Positions 16,366-25,950 of a DNA stretch of 64,000 nt are shown piece after piece; within the stretch, counting starts at the first letter, position 1, and every line of letters begins with the position of its first letter. The DNA lies in the NCBI GenBank assembly GCA_965250265.1, contig CBDFNO010000012.1, forward strand, positions 1 through 64,000, read 5' to 3'. Under the pieces are notes generated by a model, which saw nothing but the letters and a program-made list of their open reading frames with translations, made no database searches and was not told the origin of the DNA. Made by a program: the position numbers and the translations under genes. This DNA is from PRS1 sp965250265. GTDB lineage: Bacteria > Bacteroidota > Bacteroidia > Flavobacteriales > Flavobacteriaceae.

Positions 16366-18405
16366 TCAATTTTTACTAGCTCTCCATCCCTTTTCTGCAG
16401 ACTTTAACTCCTCTTTTATTAAATTAAATTCTTCTGAATTCTCTAAATCTTCTAATTCTATATCACTATCATCTATATCACTATCATCTATATCAACAAG
16501 TTTTAAGGCCTTTAAAGTTTCATCAAGTGGAGCCTTTAACTTACCCAATATAAATCCAGCCGTATAACATGCGTCTAACTTCATCTCATTAACTTTTAAT
16601 TCCTTGTCCTGACCAAACCTTGGGCCGTTTAATATCCAAGCCATTTGAAATGTTGTCATAAAAATAGCGGGCCAATAAGAGTTCGTTACTTCTTTTAGTT
16701 CATTCATAAATTCAGGATCAAACATTATAACTCTTTCATCGATCGAAGAGGTGCCAATCCAATCGTGTTGCCCCGGATTTTTTTTAACTTTGAAATTTGG
16801 GTTCCAACCACCAATCTTCGCAATAACTTTTACCACGCCATTTAACATTTCTTCTTCAGTAAGTGTCTCTTGATCTTGTAAATCAAATAGGGTTTGTACA
16901 TCTTCATTTATCTTGTCTTCCAAATGTTTATTGATAAATATTAGCCCGAAAATTATGGAAGATATAATAAAAAGAAACTTTATTAAAATTAAAATACGGT
17001 TTGCCTTTTTTCTTTTATTTAGTGATTGTCTTGATTGGTCAATATTTTTTTGTAACTCAACATAATCGTATTGACCAGAATATTTTATATTTTGATTCTT
17101 CAAATATTTTATTGCGGCGGCTTTGCCATTATTTAACAAAAAATCTTTTTCTTCTTGGTTTAAATTGAAATTCAAGGTTGAAATCGGCCTGGTATCTATT
17201 ATAATGGTTTTATTTTTATATTTTCTTAAAACTTCCGTATCTACACTTTCAGTCCAAATGGAAATTATCTTTTTTAAAATACTTTTCTTTTTATGGCCTT
17301 CAAATATCTCTGGGCCTAAGTATAAGCCAATAAAATCTGTATTAGGATTATCTCTTAATAATAGTTTGACCGGATAATTGTTTTGGAGTCCACCATCAAA
17401 AACATCAATCCCTTCATTTTTTTGAGCTGTAAAAATATAAGGGATAGACATGCTGCAGCGAGCTGCAAATGCAGCTCTTATTGATTCGGATTGCGGATTT
17501 TTTGAATCAAAAGTTAGCGAAATTCTACCTTCTTGACTTGCATAAACGGTAACTCTTTTTGGTAAATCTTTAAGTCGAATTTCAACTGCCGAATTAAGTT
17601 TTTTGGCTAATAATTCGTCAATCCAGTTGGTAAATTTATCGGCGGGGTAGAGTCCACCAAGAAAAATTAGATTCAAGAATCTTTTTAAAATTCCAGCATC
17701 CTTAAAATCTGTAAAATCCTTATTTGAAAGAATTTCTTTTAATTCTGAAATTTTGTATCCTGATCCAAGAAGTATTGCAGAAATTGCTCCTGCCGATGTT
17801 CCTGCATACCAATCAAACTCAAAATACTCCTCTAATATTTCTAATGCGCCAACATACGCAAGTCCCTTTATTCCCCCTCCTTTCATTATCAATACTAATT
17901 TCTCGTTTGTAACAGGGATTATACTCTTATCTATAGCCTTATTTAATTCCTCGAGAAGTTCATTGAGTTTAACTTCTAATTTGTCTACATTACCAAATAG
18001 ATTTTGGGCTATCAACTTTTTTATGATATATTCAATTTCGAATTTCTTACTCTCAACATTGTGAAATTCAAAGTTTTTGAATTGAGAAAATTTCAAAAAT
18101 GATTTAACCGCATAATAAAGAGCCATTTTACTTTTCACTCCGAGAGAGATTACTTTTTCTGCCTCAATTATTACTTGCTCAAAAATTATTTTTTCATGCT
18201 TTCTTTCTATATTCTGTTCTAATATATTGTAGAAGATTATCCTATCCAATTCATATTTTGAACTTCTTAAATAATTTATATCTTCAACTTGAAGTGGGCC
18301 AATTTCTATTAATAATTCTCTAAATTCGTGTATGATGATTTTCTTCTCTTCAAATGTTAGTTTTGAAAAACCTTTTCGGTGTTTTAACAATTGAATTTTT
18401 ATCAT
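16366..18405 (-). CDS. Patatin-like phospholipase with C-terminal membrane segment
   Basis: The 679-residue product has the three patatin signatures. These are the oxyanion loop GGGIKG near residue 177, the serine elbow GTSAG near 204 and the catalytic Asp in DGGLQNNYP near 337. Patatins use a Ser-Asp dyad to hydrolyse acyl esters of phospholipids. About 165 uncharacterised helical residues precede the domain. One hydrophobic helix (about 470-492) follows, then about 180 residues ending in an acidic Asp/Glu-rich stretch with a small DIDDSDI repeat. No signal peptide was seen, so the catalytic part is probably cytosolic and membrane-tethered. It stands alone between two repeat-bearing gaps. 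Substrate unknown. Confidence 0.85.
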   Translation of the reverse strand: MIKIQLLKHRKGFSKLTFEEKKIIIHEFRELLIEIGPLQVEDINYLRSSKYELDRIIFYNILEQNIERKHEKIIFEQVIIEAEKVISLGVKSKMALYYAVKSFLKFSQFKNFEFHNVESKKFEIEYIIKKLIAQNLFGNVDKLEVKLNELLEELNKAIDKSIIPVTNEKLVLIMKGGGIKGLAYVGALEILEEYFEFDWYAGTSAGAISAILLGSGYKISELKEILSNKDFTDFKDAGILKRFLNLIFLGGLYPADKFTNWIDELLAKKLNSAVEIRLKDLPKRVTVYASQEGRISLTFDSKNPQSESIRAAFAARCSMSIPYIFTAQKNEGIDVFDGGLQNNYPVKLLLRDNPNTDFIGLYLGPEIFEGHKKKSILKKIISIWTESVDTEVLRKYKNKTIIIDTRPISTLNFNLNQEEKDFLLNNGKAAAIKYLKNQNIKYSGQYDYVELQKNIDQSRQSLNKRKKANRILILIKFLFIISSIIFGLIFINKHLEDKINEDVQTLFDLQDQETLTEEEMLNGVVKVIAKIGGWNPNFKVKKNPGQHDWIGTSSIDERVIMFDPEFMNELKEVTNSYWPAIFMTTFQMAWILNGPRFGQDKELKVNEMKLDACYTAGFILGKLKAPLDETLKALKLVDIDDSDIDDSDIELEDLENSEEFNLIKEELKSAEKGWRASKN

Positions 18406-18718
18406 TTCTTAGATTTATTTAACTACTTACAACGCAGTATTAAATGCTGTCCTGTTTTGACAACTGAAAGATAATGAATTTAATACCTAATATTTGTAAT
18501 AATTACCCACATTTTGCTACCTCTCTAAACCATATAAACACTAGATTGAACGTACAAGTTCAATACTTACACATTCTTTGTATTGACAGCAAGGTATTTA
18601 AAATAATCTACAATAGTTTAAATCGGTAAACGATTGGTTGACTAAATGATGTCTATTTCATTGAGATTAGTGCTATATTAGGTTGTAATTGAAAAGGATA
18701 AAGTCTTGGGTTCAACTC

Positions 18719-19050
18719 GTAGTACGAATTGAAACTTTTTTTGATCGTGAATTAAGCTAACAATATTTGCAAATTTGAAAAAATAAAAGAGCATGTTTAG
18801 CAAGTTAAAATAAATTATCCATGGATTTTATTTACAATTTAGCATTTCGTGCTGTACGGCTGTCTAAATGTGATTAGATTCAGTGTAATAATTATATTTG
18901 TAAAGTGATAGTCACTTGAAAACTCTTTGGTCATTTAGCACATATTTTCAAGACTATAGTATTACCGTAAATTCCTACAAAAACTGTACCTTATTTGTAC
19001 CTCAAACAGCTTAAAGTATTATAAACATTGATATAATACTTTTTGTATCG
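18719..19050. repeat. Intergenic repeat copy B
   Basis: Part of the gene-free gap 18406-19084. It starts with TAGTACGAATTGAAAC (18720-18735), continues through TTAAGCTAACAATATTTGC and GGATTTTATTTACAATTT, then CTAAATGTGATTAGA (about 18864-18878). It ends with an 8-3-8 site, ACTGTACC-TTA-TTTGTACC (18983-19001), and the TATAAACATTGATATAAT block. The same elements occur in the same order at 30997-31324. The repeat lies directly downstream of nifJ. The first 300 bases of the gap hold nothing recognisable. Confidence 0.75.
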
Positions 19051-19084
19051 GTAAATAGGTTAATGCTCATTTAATGGTAATAGC

Positions 19085-22000
19085 TTAATTAATTTTAACA
19101 GGTTCTCCTATTCCTTCAAGAAAATCCTTCCTGGTCATTTCACCGCTGTCTATCTTTTTCAGCAGTTCTTTTTGCGCGATATAATCTGTGTTCACAATGC
19201 CTGCGCGGCTCTGCAGCAAGCGCCACGCTTTTCTTCGTTCAACACAGAAGAGAACCATTTGGCTGGACAAAAGATGAGGTTTTGTACTTCCATCATCTTT
19301 GTAGTCAATAGTATAAACGCCAAAATCAGGAATGAACGAGCGGTGATTAGGGTCAAGGAACCTGCGGTGAACCACATCATCCTGTGTGATGAGTTTCAAC
19401 AGGTCTTCCAATAAAATTTTATCCTTCACTTCTTCCTCTGACACCATTTTGTGATGCAGGCGAAACCGCGCTTCAGTGAAAGCCCAATGTGCGGTGGTAA
19501 AGATGTAACGGTGTTTGGTTACCGGAGCCCTGCGGTTAAGCCAATCGCCCGAATAGTTCGGGTTTCCCTTCACATAAAGCGCTTCCTGAAATGTTTCTCC
19601 CAATGTCGGGTTGAAAACAAATTCAGGAACACCCCTACTGTCACGCACCTTCAATGCCTGTTCCTGTGAAGCATAATCAGGCACACCATGTTCGGGCTGA
19701 CAAGTAGTATACACCTGATAGAAAGCAGTTCCCCTGTAACATATTCCATCAATGAGAGATTTGTACAATGAACCCGTGTTAGCCAATGAAACCTGCGCAA
19801 CGAAAGGGGAACCATGTCCACCAATGAAAATTTCCGCTACTGATTTCTTCTCGGTAAATTTTCCTCCCGTGGCTTCACCGGACTGGTTCATATCAAATCC
19901 CCCAACCATCACCGAGGAATCAGAATTCTGCCCGCCCGTGTTTGAATACACCTGAGTATCCAACATGAGCATCTTCACATTCGGACGATTCTGAAGTACC
20001 ACTTTTGAAACATTCTGAAAGCCGATATCGCCCATTCCACCGTCTCCGCCCAGCACCCATACCTTTGGTAACTCCAATACTTCCAGGTCTGACATATTGG
20101 TATCCGTGAAATGTGTGAAATAGAAATAATCCTTTTCAGAAAATGGACTTGTAAAACCATTCAGTGCAATGTCGGCAAGCCTCTCGGGGATCACGGAACG
20201 AAAGGAATGGTCCTTAATGAAACTTTCACCAATGAGCCACCCTATTGTAGCCCCGTCCTGAAAGAGTGAATTCATCCAGGGATAGGGATGTGGATTGTTA
20301 GGAGGCGTTGAACCGTATACTGTGTTACATCCTGTATGCGCAGCCATAGCCATAGCCGACATTCCATTGGGTGCAAAACCTTCTATGGCTTGCAATTCCT
20401 GATGGTTAGCCGCATCGGTTCGCAATACAGCTACAATCGCATGAATAATATCTGCATCATTTCCTTTGAATTCATGAACAATGCGATTGTCGGTTTCTTT
20501 GGAACCTTCCGCACCATAACCCATCAGAATATGGAGTGTAGTTTTACGAAAAGCGTGATATGCCTTTTCATCTTCTGTCTTCAGTATTTCAAGGGATTTC
20601 AATCCTTCTTTTTCAAGGAGGCTGGCTTTTTCACGCAAGCGAGCTGCTTTACGGTGGAAGAGCGGCCGCATCAATGTTTCGGTAAGTGTTGCCAGGGCAC
20701 GAAGGATGGATTTCTCACCACATCCCGCACACGCACCGTCACCGGAAACAAAGGCATCATATTTAGATCGCATCATCAGGTGAAATTTCAGTGCTGCCGC
20801 TTTTGATTCTTCTGCATTTTCAGCGTCAAAAATTCCAAGATACTTTTTGGGAGTATCTCTCAGTAGATGCAAAAACTGATTAGCAGATTCTATATCGGCA
20901 TGATGCTGCTCAGTTTCTTCAACCATCCTAAGGGCATCATGACTGCCGCAGGCCTCCACGCAGGCAGCACATCCTTTGCAAAGGTCGCGTACATAAATGG
21001 AAAATATTCCGCCGGAACCGCTTTCTTTCTTTTCCTTTCCACTAAAAATTCCCCTGGTGTTAAGGTAAGCAACCGGTAGAATTTCCAGTATGGCATCAAG
21101 TTCGCTGAGTGCTTTGACGGAAATAGAAGGATCACACAAGGCCGTCAGATTATCTATTGCTAACTTACCAAATTTGGTTGCTTCCTTTTTTCCTTTTGTA
21201 TTCGCCATTTCCAGCATCTGCGCACGCATTGTTTTTTCTACTTCGGGCAGCCGTTTAAGAATGGCTTTCTTCGACTGAGTATCCTTTACATAATGATTTG
21301 TTGCTGTTGTAAGTACAGTGATAATATCCTGCGCAGTGTTGGGAAGTGCAGTATCTGGACATACCACAATACAATCCATGCACTGTGTGCAATTGTCTTC
21401 AATAAAGATTGGAATCTGCCTCCTTGATACATATTTTCCAGTAGTGGCTCCTGTGCCGGAAGCCATAAGACCTACGGACGACAAAGCACTTGCCGGCTGG
21501 TGATATCCTAATCCGGCCCTGAATTCTTCATCGAAGGTGGACATCTTGAACATGGGGGCCTTTACGGTTCCGTTACCGTGAATTTTGGAAACGTCGGTCA
21601 GGCAAGGGATTAACGATCCCATAAAGCGTGAAGTGTCGCGGGCATTCAAATCTCCATGTGGAACTTCGATAACATTGTCAAAGCCCGATTTCATAACGGT
21701 CATGTTGGATTCAACAACTGCTTCACCAAAACGTCCGAATTTCTTTACATACTGTTTGCGGATGGTGGTTTTGAATTCCTCCTCCGGGATATTAAACGTA
21801 TTAAGAAATGGTGATACTTTGAAGAATGCGCCTAGAAAAGCGTTGCCTTGCATACGCGTCTGAAGGTCTTCACGGTCTGTGGCTTTTTTCGCAATGGCAA
21901 ATCCGTTCAAAGCATACAATTTTATTTTATGGTCGATAATCCACTGCCTGTATTTTTTTGGAATGCGCTGCCATGCTTTATCCGCAGTGGTTTCGTTTGA

Positions 22001-23740
22001 TTCCCATACAAATGCGCCACCTTCTTCAAGCCCCTCAAGCGGATTGGAATGAAGAAATATTTTGGGGTCGCAACAAAGAACTGTATTCACATGCCGAAGA
22101 TCGCAGTTTACCCGTACACGATCAGGGGCTGCAACCATGAAATAATTGGTAGGAGCACCTTTTTTCTCTGAACCATATTTTGGATTAGCACTAATGTGAA
22201 CCACTTCTTTCGGATTACCGTCTTCCTCGAAAAGTTTGTCCCTTTCGGAAATAAAATTGGAAAATTCGCCTAATACTTCTCCAAGATTTTTTCCTGTAGT
22301 AATCATTCCCCATCCTCCAATGGAATGTAAACGAACCGCAATGGAATTTTTTGGCAGGCAAGATGGGGTTTCTTCTGAAAGTACCGCATAAGGATGTTTA
22401 ATTCCTACATAGAAAAAACTCTCTCCTTCCCCGGCTTTTTTTCCGTCTGCACGTGCAATTCTTCCCTCTGCAAAATCAAATGCGCCAATGATACCTTCGG
22501 GGCGAAAATCGCGGGAACCAAGACCATATGAACCAGAAAATATTTGAGGCTTTTCTGTGGATGGATTCATAGAAGGCAATCCATGAAAAGCATTGTTAAA
22601 GCAATTAGCTTCGGCTTTGCTCAGCGCAACTTTAATGTCGCGTGTAAGCGGATTATCACCGGAAAGCGATTCATCTGTTCTTTCAAGAATGATAACTCTT
22701 TTCTTCCCTTTCAGCGCTTCGATCACCGCCTTTTCCGGGAACGGACGGATCACATTGATATGAATAACGCCAACATCAACTCCCCTGGTACTTTTAAGGT
22801 AGTCAGCCGACGCTTCAATGTTCTCTGCCGCGCTGCCCAACGCAACAAAAACGGTTTCTGCTTTTTCACAATTGTATTGTGTAACCAAACCATAATAACG
22901 TCCGGTAAGTTCAGCATATTCTTTGCAAGCGTTTTCTAAGAAAGGAAGAATATTCTCTGAAAAATTATTTCGCCTTGCGGCTACACCGTTCATATAATGT
23001 TCCTGGTTCTGCACCGGTCCCAGAAGGATGGGGTTTTTCAGGTCTATACCTGCCGGAACTCTTTTGCGTTTTGGTCCGAAAAGAATTTTCTGTGCTTCGG
23101 TGGGGCAATTTATTTCATCATTCGCATCGCCAAGAAATTCGCGAATGAGAGCTGCTTCCGGTTTTTTAAAAGTTCTTTCAAGGTGAGTGGTAAGAAAACC
23201 ATCCTGCACATTCATGCCGGGATTGAGCGATAGTTCAGTTACTTTTCTGAGTATGATAGCCTGATCGGCTGCCTGCTGTGCATCTTTTGCAAAAGTGATA
23301 ATCCATCCTGTGTCGAGAGCAGCGCATACATCATCGTGCCCACAGTGGACGTTAAGCGCATGTTTTGTTAATGCACGGGCTCCCACTTCAAGAATCATGG
23401 TGCTGAGTTTTCCGGGAGCATGGTAGTATTGTTCAACAGCGTACGCAATGCCCTGTCCAGAAGTAAAATTCACAGTCCTTTTTCCTGTAACAGACATTGC
23501 TATGGCGCCTCCCTGCGCTGCGTGTTCTCCTTCTGTTTCAATTGCTGTGAGTGAGCGCCCAAAAGCATTCAACTGCCCTTTGGCATAGGCGTTCTGGAAA
23601 AGTTCTCCCATTTCGGTGGAAGGGGTGATGGGAAAAAATACACCCGCATCGCAGATGAGTTGTTCTGTTTCGCAGACGAGCGAATTACCGTTTGTGGTTA
23701 CTCTTTTCCCGGGATATTTTGGTTTGGTTTTATTTTTCAA
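19085..23740 (-). CDS. nifJ: Pyruvate:ferredoxin (flavodoxin) oxidoreductase, fused and extended form
   Basis: It oxidises pyruvate with CoA to acetyl-CoA and CO2, passing electrons to ferredoxin or flavodoxin. Domains in order are the pyrimidine-binding PFOR domain (FFPITPSTEMGE near residue 40), the gamma domain with the Gly-rich SIGGWGMITTGKN near 490, and two ferredoxin clusters (CTQCMDCIVVCP near 790, CKGCAACVEACG near 920). GDGACAGCGE (near 1000) and the thiamine-diphosphate site GGDGGMGD...NTGGQNSDSS (about 1232-1275) follow. At 1551 residues it is longer than the usual about 1170-1200, with extra sequence between domains. The start is TTG, preceded by AACTT. Its GC content is clearly above that of its neighbours and it is flanked by repeats B and D, suggesting acquisition. 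Confidence 0.92.
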   Translation of the reverse strand: MKNKTKPKYPGKRVTTNGNSLVCETEQLICDAGVFFPITPSTEMGELFQNAYAKGQLNAFGRSLTAIETEGEHAAQGGAIAMSVTGKRTVNFTSGQGIAYAVEQYYHAPGKLSTMILEVGARALTKHALNVHCGHDDVCAALDTGWIITFAKDAQQAADQAIILRKVTELSLNPGMNVQDGFLTTHLERTFKKPEAALIREFLGDANDEINCPTEAQKILFGPKRKRVPAGIDLKNPILLGPVQNQEHYMNGVAARRNNFSENILPFLENACKEYAELTGRYYGLVTQYNCEKAETVFVALGSAAENIEASADYLKSTRGVDVGVIHINVIRPFPEKAVIEALKGKKRVIILERTDESLSGDNPLTRDIKVALSKAEANCFNNAFHGLPSMNPSTEKPQIFSGSYGLGSRDFRPEGIIGAFDFAEGRIARADGKKAGEGESFFYVGIKHPYAVLSEETPSCLPKNSIAVRLHSIGGWGMITTGKNLGEVLGEFSNFISERDKLFEEDGNPKEVVHISANPKYGSEKKGAPTNYFMVAAPDRVRVNCDLRHVNTVLCCDPKIFLHSNPLEGLEEGGAFVWESNETTADKAWQRIPKKYRQWIIDHKIKLYALNGFAIAKKATDREDLQTRMQGNAFLGAFFKVSPFLNTFNIPEEEFKTTIRKQYVKKFGRFGEAVVESNMTVMKSGFDNVIEVPHGDLNARDTSRFMGSLIPCLTDVSKIHGNGTVKAPMFKMSTFDEEFRAGLGYHQPASALSSVGLMASGTGATTGKYVSRRQIPIFIEDNCTQCMDCIVVCPDTALPNTAQDIITVLTTATNHYVKDTQSKKAILKRLPEVEKTMRAQMLEMANTKGKKEATKFGKLAIDNLTALCDPSISVKALSELDAILEILPVAYLNTRGIFSGKEKKESGSGGIFSIYVRDLCKGCAACVEACGSHDALRMVEETEQHHADIESANQFLHLLRDTPKKYLGIFDAENAEESKAAALKFHLMMRSKYDAFVSGDGACAGCGEKSILRALATLTETLMRPLFHRKAARLREKASLLEKEGLKSLEILKTEDEKAYHAFRKTTLHILMGYGAEGSKETDNRIVHEFKGNDADIIHAIVAVLRTDAANHQELQAIEGFAPNGMSAMAMAAHTGCNTVYGSTPPNNPHPYPWMNSLFQDGATIGWLIGESFIKDHSFRSVIPERLADIALNGFTSPFSEKDYFYFTHFTDTNMSDLEVLELPKVWVLGGDGGMGDIGFQNVSKVVLQNRPNVKMLMLDTQVYSNTGGQNSDSSVMVGGFDMNQSGEATGGKFTEKKSVAEIFIGGHGSPFVAQVSLANTGSLYKSLIDGICYRGTAFYQVYTTCQPEHGVPDYASQEQALKVRDSRGVPEFVFNPTLGETFQEALYVKGNPNYSGDWLNRRAPVTKHRYIFTTAHWAFTEARFRLHHKMVSEEEVKDKILLEDLLKLITQDDVVHRRFLDPNHRSFIPDFGVYTIDYKDDGSTKPHLLSSQMVLFCVERRKAWRLLQSRAGIVNTDYIAQKELLKKIDSGEMTRKDFLEGIGEPVKIN

Positions 23741-24043
23741 AGTTCAAAGTATTAACATTGCACTAATTTAAACAAATATTTTAATTTCGCCAACGGTAAA
23801 GGCATCCATAAAATCTGGTTAATGTACCCCTTTTCATTATGAGTTGTGCTCGCAACTTACTGTGCCCACAAAGTGGGACCACTATAAATAAATATATTGT
23901 TTTAGATTTCACTCATAGTACGAATTGAAACCATTTTTTAATGTGATATTAAACTAATCAATATTTGCAATGGAGCTAAAATAAAAATATATTGTAATTT
24001 TCCAAGAATATTCAAGCAAGTTAGCTAACACATACCTTCTATT
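23741..24043. repeat. Gene-free gap with partial repeat copy D
   Basis: Divergent promoter region of nifJ (minus) and the M81-like gene (plus). Bases 23913-23975 carry ATAGTACGAATTGAAACC and TTAAACTAATCAATATTTGCAA-like sequence matching the left part of copies B and C; a degenerate CAAGCAAGTTAGCTAACA follows near 24013. The 8-3-8 direct repeat is absent. A small inverted repeat CCCAC-AAA-GTGGG lies at 23865-23877. Confidence 0.6.
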
Positions 24044-25654
24044 ATGATCATAAGCAGTAATTTAAAAAAAAACTATAATACTCCTTTTAATACTATTTGT
24101 AAAATAATAAACGCTTGTGTTCTAGTGGCTTTATTCACTGTCATTAGCTGCAAAGAAAAAGATTCTATAAAGGAATTACCCAAAATAGCCATAGCAGGAA
24201 TTGCAATAGAATCAAGCACCTTCTCACCTGCTTTGAGTCATGAAGAAGCTTTTCATGCTAAATATGGTGAAGATGTGTTCTCATATTATCCCTTTTTAAC
24301 TACGGATTCACTCCAAAGAAAACGTGCAAGCTGGTTTCCAACTTTACAAGGTCATGCCCTTCCTGGAGGTACTGTAACGAGAGAAGCTTATGAATCATTA
24401 CTTAAGCAAACACTTGATTTGCTAAAAAAGGATTTGCCGTATGATGGTCTCTTTTTAGATATTCATGGTGCCATGAGTGTGGTTGGGTTAGATGATCCTG
24501 AAGGTGATTTTATTAAAAGAATTCGAGAAGTTATAGGTAAAGAAACTATTATTTCTACCTCTATGGATTTACATGGTAATGTATCGCAACGACTGGCTCA
24601 ACACTCCGATCTAATTACCTGCTATAGAATGGCACCACACGAAGATGCTATAGACTCCAAAAAGCGAGCCTTAGTAAACCTTCTTGACAGAATTGAAAGT
24701 GGCAAAGGAAAGCCTGCATATAAAGCATGGATACCTGTACCCATTTTACTACCAGGAGAAATGACAAGTACACGTATTGATCCTGGAAAAAGTTTATATG
24801 CTAAGGTCAATCCAGCAACCACTCAAGAAGGCATTGTAGACGCTGCTATTTGGATTGGATATGCTTGGGCAGACGAACCACGCAATCATGCTGTTGTCAT
24901 GGTTACCGGAGATGATAAAAATAAAGTAACGCATACTGCAGAAGATTTGGCACAAAGTTTTTGGGATGTACGTGACAAATTTGAATTTGTAGCACCAACA
25001 GCAACATTAGATGAAAGTCTTAAAATGGCTTTATCTAGTGAAGAGCATCCTTTCATTATTAGTGACATGGGTGATAACCCTACTGCAGGTGGTGCAGGTG
25101 ATGTAACCTGGACTTTAAATAAAATCTTAGCTCGCCCAGAATTTAAATCCGCATCAGGACCCGCTCTTATTTACGCCTCTATTCCAGGGCCTGATTTTGT
25201 AAAAAAGGCCATAGAATTAGGTGTTGGTGAAGAAATTTCAGCATTGGTAGGTGCAGATATAGACGCGAGATTTGCCCCTCCTATTCAATTAACTGGAACG
25301 ATAACAGCAATTGAACACGGTGATAAACATGCCGAAACAGAAGTTGTTGTTAAGGTTGGTAATATTTCTGTTATTGTCACCAAAAAACGAAAACCCTATC
25401 ATAAAGAAATAGATTTTACGAGATTGGAATTAAACCCACGCGAAACAGATATCGTCGTAGTAAAAATAGGTTACTTGGTTCCTGAATTATATAATATGAG
25501 AAAGGGCTGGATCATGGCATTAACGCCTGGTGGTGTTGATCAAGATCTCATGCGACTTAATCATCAGCGTATCATGCGCCCTATATATCCTTTAGATAAA
25601 AATATGGCCAATCCAGATCTCAAAGCACGATTGATTCCATTATCTCATGAATAA
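24044..25654 (+). CDS. M81 family (MlrC-like) metallopeptidase lipoprotein
   Basis: The N-terminus has an unusually long charged lead, then a hydrophobic stretch ending in VISC, a lipobox, so the mature protein should be lipid-anchored. The body matches the M81/MlrC family of zinc hydrolases, whose best-known member degrades linearised microcystin. Candidate zinc ligands are Asp and His in LDIHGA (about residue 140) and His in DLHGN (about 175). MGDNPTAGGAGD (about 345) is the family's second conserved loop. The full-length domain is followed by the MlrC C-terminal region. It is monocistronic, between repeat D and the convergent GH9 gene. The real substrate in this organism is unknown; toxin degradation should not be assumed. 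Confidence 0.85.
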   Translation: MIISSNLKKNYNTPFNTICKIINACVLVALFTVISCKEKDSIKELPKIAIAGIAIESSTFSPALSHEEAFHAKYGEDVFSYYPFLTTDSLQRKRASWFPTLQGHALPGGTVTREAYESLLKQTLDLLKKDLPYDGLFLDIHGAMSVVGLDDPEGDFIKRIREVIGKETIISTSMDLHGNVSQRLAQHSDLITCYRMAPHEDAIDSKKRALVNLLDRIESGKGKPAYKAWIPVPILLPGEMTSTRIDPGKSLYAKVNPATTQEGIVDAAIWIGYAWADEPRNHAVVMVTGDDKNKVTHTAEDLAQSFWDVRDKFEFVAPTATLDESLKMALSSEEHPFIISDMGDNPTAGGAGDVTWTLNKILARPEFKSASGPALIYASIPGPDFVKKAIELGVGEEISALVGADIDARFAPPIQLTGTITAIEHGDKHAETEVVVKVGNISVIVTKKRKPYHKEIDFTRLELNPRETDIVVVKIGYLVPELYNMRKGWIMALTPGGVDQDLMRLNHQRIMRPIYPLDKNMANPDLKARLIPLSHE

Positions 25655-25757
25655 TAAAAGACACTGATTGTCAACAGCATACATTATTATCAGGTTTTTT
25701 ATTGTTAATACTTATAGTTAATAACTCCTATACAAATTATAACACTTTTAAACCTAT

Positions 25758-25950
25758 TTATTTCGAAGAAATAGCTATTAAATACCAAGCCGTATGAGGA
25801 AGCCATTGTTCAGCCCATCTCCAGTCATTATCTTTTCCTGTTTCGTTATAACCTCTATTTAGATCAATGTCATTTTCATTGTATAGGCCTCCTGTAATGC
25901 CATTACATATTCCTCCTGGAGCATTAGTATATTCATAGGTATTAAAAAAA
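25758..25950 (-). pseudogene. C-terminal tail of the GH9 gene in the +1 frame
   Basis: This frame continues the GH9 protein without a gap once the T7 run is shortened by one base. It reads NTYEYTNAPGG, NENDIDLNRGYNETG and WRWAEQWLPHTAWYL, the normal end of Bacteroidota GH9 proteins. It has no plausible start of its own. A one-base homopolymer insertion, either a real mutation or a sequencing error, is the simplest explanation. Confidence 0.8.

Noticed and set aside
20336..20806. 156-codon plus-strand frame inside nifJ
   Set aside because: Antisense shadow of the iron-sulfur and thiamine-binding region of nifJ, with no recognisable domain.
22544..22939. 131-codon plus-strand frame inside nifJ
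   Set aside because: It is antisense to conserved oxidoreductase sequence; its composition is explained by the coding strand.
24044..25654. Microcystin degradation pathway
   Set aside because: MlrC-like proteins are widespread and no mlrA, mlrB or mlrD is nearby; only the family is supported.
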